Source: Acidobacteriota bacterium (lineage in GTDB: Bacteria; Acidobacteriota; Vicinamibacteria; Vicinamibacterales; Vicinamibacteraceae). Taken from it: a stretch of 7,201 nucleotides of DNA. This document shows, one piece after another, positions 5,699-7,201 of this stretch (within the stretch, counting starts at the first letter, position 1; each line of letters starts with the position of its first letter). The notes below the pieces were generated by a model. It saw only the letters and a program-made list of their open reading frames with translations. It made no database searches and was not told where the DNA came from. The translations under genes were made by a program, and so were the position numbers. The stretch lies in the NCBI GenBank assembly GCA_023429845.1, contig JAEZCY010000132.1, forward strand, positions 1 through 7,201. The letters run 5' to 3'.

Positions 5699-7101
5699 GC
5701 GAGCCGTCCCTCTTCGGGCCGCCGGCCCAACCGACGGCAACCGCTCCGAAGCCGACAGGCGAAGGCGGACCCGTCCCGCCGAAGCCGGCAGGCGAAGGCG
5801 GACCACTCGCCGACCGCATGCGACCGCGGACGATCGACGAGATCGTCGGACAGGACGCGCTTCTCGCCCCCGGACGGCCGTTGCGGGAAGCGATCGAGCG
5901 TGACGTGCTGCAATCGGTGATCCTGTGGGGCCCGCCAGGCACCGGCAAGACCACGCTGGCCCGCGCCATCGCGGGCGCCACCGTGGCGCGATTCGTGGCG
6001 TTCAGCGCCGTGCTGTCGGGCGTCAAGGACGTCAAGCAGGTGATGGGCGAAGCGGCCGCAGCCCGCCAGCGCGACGGCACGCGCACGGTGGTGTTCATCG
6101 ACGAGATCCACCGCTTCAACCGCGCCCAGCAGGACGCCTTCCTGCCGCACGTCGAGGCCGGCGACGTCGTGCTGATCGGTGCCACGACGGAGAACCCGTC
6201 GTTCGAGGTCAACGCCGCGCTGCTGTCGCGTTCCAAGGTGTTCGTGCTTCAGGCCCTGACGATGGAGGCCGTCTCGGTCATCCTGGAGCGTGCCCTGCAC
6301 GACCGCGAGCGCGGGCTCGGGCAGACCGGCGTGACCGTGGAGGACGGCGTGCTCCAGGCCGTGGCGGCGCATGCCAACGGCGACGCGCGCAGCGCCCTGA
6401 ACCTGCTCGAACTGGCCGTGGCGGTCGTGCCCGACGAGGCCCCTCGGATCCTCACCCGCGAGCATCTCGCGCCGCTCGTGGCGCGGCGCACGCTGCGCTA
6501 CGACAAGTCGGGCGAGGAGCATTTCAACGTCATCTCCGCCCTGCACAAGTCGTTGCGCAACAGCGATCCCGACGCAGCCATCTACTGGCTCGCGCGGATG
6601 CTGGAGTCGGGCGAGGACCTGATGTACGTGGCGCGGCGGCTCGTGCGCTTCGCCTCCGAAGACGTCGGCAACGCCGACCCGCAGGCGCTCGTCGTCGCCA
6701 TTGCCGCGCAGCAGGCGGCGCACCTGCTCGGCATGCCAGAGGCCAACACGGCACTCGCGCAGGCCGCCGTGTACCTGGCCACCGCGCCCAAGAGCAACGC
6801 GGTGTACGCCGGCTACAACGAGGCCGCGGAGTCGGCGCGGCGTGACGAGGCCGACCCGGTGCCCCTGCATCTGCGCAACGCCCCGACGCGGCTGATGAAG
6901 CAGCTCGAATACGGAAAGGGTTACCAGTACGCGCACGACGCGCCCGACGCAGTGACCGGCATGGACTGTCTGCCGCCGGCGCTGCAGGGACGACGCTTCT
7001 ACCGCCCGACCGATCGCGGGTTCGAGAAGGAGATCGCGCGCCGCCTCGAAGGGTGGCGCGAGATCAAGAGGAAACGCCGAACGCCGAACGCCGAACGATG
7101 A
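5695..7101 (+). CDS. rarA: Replication-associated recombination protein A (RarA/MgsA), AAA+ ATPase
   Basis: RarA is a tetrameric clamp-loader-like AAA+ ATPase acting at stalled replication forks and interacting with SSB. The 468-residue protein has LADRMRPRTIDEIVGQ (38-53) as the typical family opening, Walker A GPPGTGKTT (79-87, Lys85), Walker B VVFIDEIHRFN (132-142, Asp136-Glu137), sensor 1 IGATTENPSF (161-170), a probable arginine finger in LLSRS (Arg179) and sensor 2 GDARSALN (Arg232). The C-terminal MgsA region follows from about 278 (SALHKSLRNSDPDAAIYW, SEDVGNADPQAL, APKSNAVY). The N-terminus has a short SLFGPP segment and then an 11-residue near-repeat PKPTGEGGPVP / PKPAGEGGPLA before the conserved core. 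The last residues RRTPNAER and the stop codon are encoded by a heptamer repeat array. The start ATG overlaps the methyltransferase stop by 4 nt, so the two are one transcription unit. Confidence 0.95.
   Translation: MSEPSLFGPPAQPTATAPKPTGEGGPVPPKPAGEGGPLADRMRPRTIDEIVGQDALLAPGRPLREAIERDVLQSVILWGPPGTGKTTLARAIAGATVARFVAFSAVLSGVKDVKQVMGEAAAARQRDGTRTVVFIDEIHRFNRAQQDAFLPHVEAGDVVLIGATTENPSFEVNAALLSRSKVFVLQALTMEAVSVILERALHDRERGLGQTGVTVEDGVLQAVAAHANGDARSALNLLELAVAVVPDEAPRILTREHLAPLVARRTLRYDKSGEEHFNVISALHKSLRNSDPDAAIYWLARMLESGEDLMYVARRLVRFASEDVGNADPQALVVAIAAQQAAHLLGMPEANTALAQAAVYLATAPKSNAVYAGYNEAAESARRDEADPVPLHLRNAPTRLMKQLEYGKGYQYAHDAPDAVTGMDCLPPALQGRRFYRPTDRGFEKEIARRLEGWREIKRKRRTPNAER
5746..5804 (+). 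repeat. 33-bp tandem duplication inside rarA
   Basis: Two 26-bp copies, 5746-5771 and 5779-5804, differ by one base (GCCGACAGGC versus GCCGGCAGGC) and repeat with a period of 33 bp, exactly 11 codons. The duplication encodes PKPxGEGGP twice in the linker before the conserved RarA core and leaves the frame intact. It is probably a flexible linker expansion. Confidence 0.8.
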
Positions 7102-7128
7102 ACGCTGAACGCTGAACACTGAACGTTC
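7073..7128. repeat. Array of eight AACGCYG heptamers across the rarA 3' end
   Basis: Eight back-to-back 7-nt units are visible: AACGCCG three times (7073-7093), AACGATG (7094-7100), AACGCTG twice (7101-7114), AACACTG (7115-7121) and AACGTTC (7122-7128). The units change gradually from CCG to CTG endings, as expected of slippage followed by drift. The first four units are in the coding region of rarA; the AACGATG variant creates the TGA stop at 7099-7101. No spacers are present, so it is not a CRISPR. The 7-nt period matches the AT-rich elements at 1471 and 2696, although the unit sequence differs. Confidence 0.9.
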
Positions 7129-7182
7129 GTGCGCGCGTGGAGGAGAGACGGCCTTCGACCTCCCCCCCACACGTCAGGTAGG

Positions 7183-7201
7183 GACGGCTGTCCCAGCCGT
7201 C
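7183..7201. repeat. Palindromic element cut by the window end
   Basis: GACGGCTG (7183-7190) and CAGCCGTC (7194-7201) are perfect 8-bp inverted arms around TCC. The preceding GG (7181-7182) would extend the stem if CC follows beyond the window. No T-run can be seen because the sequence ends. It could be a REP-like dispersed palindrome or part of a terminator for rarA. Apart from the heptamer array, the rest of 7129-7180 holds only a weak GGAGG/CCTCC pairing (7139-7143 with 7159-7163). Confidence 0.55.

Noticed and set aside
7073..7128. CRISPR-like array
   Set aside because: Units are 7 nt and contiguous, with no spacers and no cas gene.
4801..7170. 789-residue open frame on the minus strand opposite the methyltransferase and rarA genes
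   Set aside because: It is antisense to two clearly recognised genes, has no family motif, and its N-terminus is a translation of the heptamer array. Long antisense frames are expected at this GC content.

Overview
The window is a GC-rich (roughly two thirds G+C by eye) bacterial chromosomal segment with six tightly packed protein genes and no RNA genes, CRISPR array, transposase or phage gene. Gene content is housekeeping. High GC, the DHH phosphoesterase with an N-terminal extension, and AT-rich or AACGCYG-type heptamer repeats between genes suggest an environmental bacterium. Acidobacteriota (Vicinamibacteria-like) is my best guess, but this rests on pattern memory and no marker gene here settles it.

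Layout. (1) 10-1452, plus strand: DHH/DHHA1 phosphoesterase of the NrnA type with a degenerate Rossmann-like N-terminal domain. (2) Three genes run leftward on the minus strand: greA (4237-4707), a membrane-inserted patatin-like protein (2781-4286) that overlaps the greA 3' end, and a PLP-dependent trans-sulfuration enzyme (1503-2678) that converges on gene 1. (3) Divergent from greA, on the plus strand, an SpoU/TrmH-family RNA 2'-O-methyltransferase (4838-5698) is joined by an ATGA stop/start overlap to rarA (5695-7101). The greA and methyltransferase starts share a 130-nt intergenic region.

Functionally the genes cover nucleic-acid maintenance (NrnA-like, GreA, TrmH-like, RarA), sulfur amino-acid metabolism, and one membrane protein of unknown role. 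I see no operon with one common pathway. greA and rarA both deal with stalled polymerases (transcription and replication respectively), but their proximity may be chance.

The parts worth a second look are outside or at the edges of the textbook genes. A strong intrinsic terminator, with an internal alternative pairing, lies immediately upstream of greA on its own strand and resembles an attenuator. The patatin-like protein appears to have lost its nucleophilic serine (GxSxG reads GRGMG) and gained membrane segments. Heptamer-periodic repeats occur in three of the four gaps, and one array supplies the last codons and the stop codon of rarA. I found no convincing new multi-gene system.
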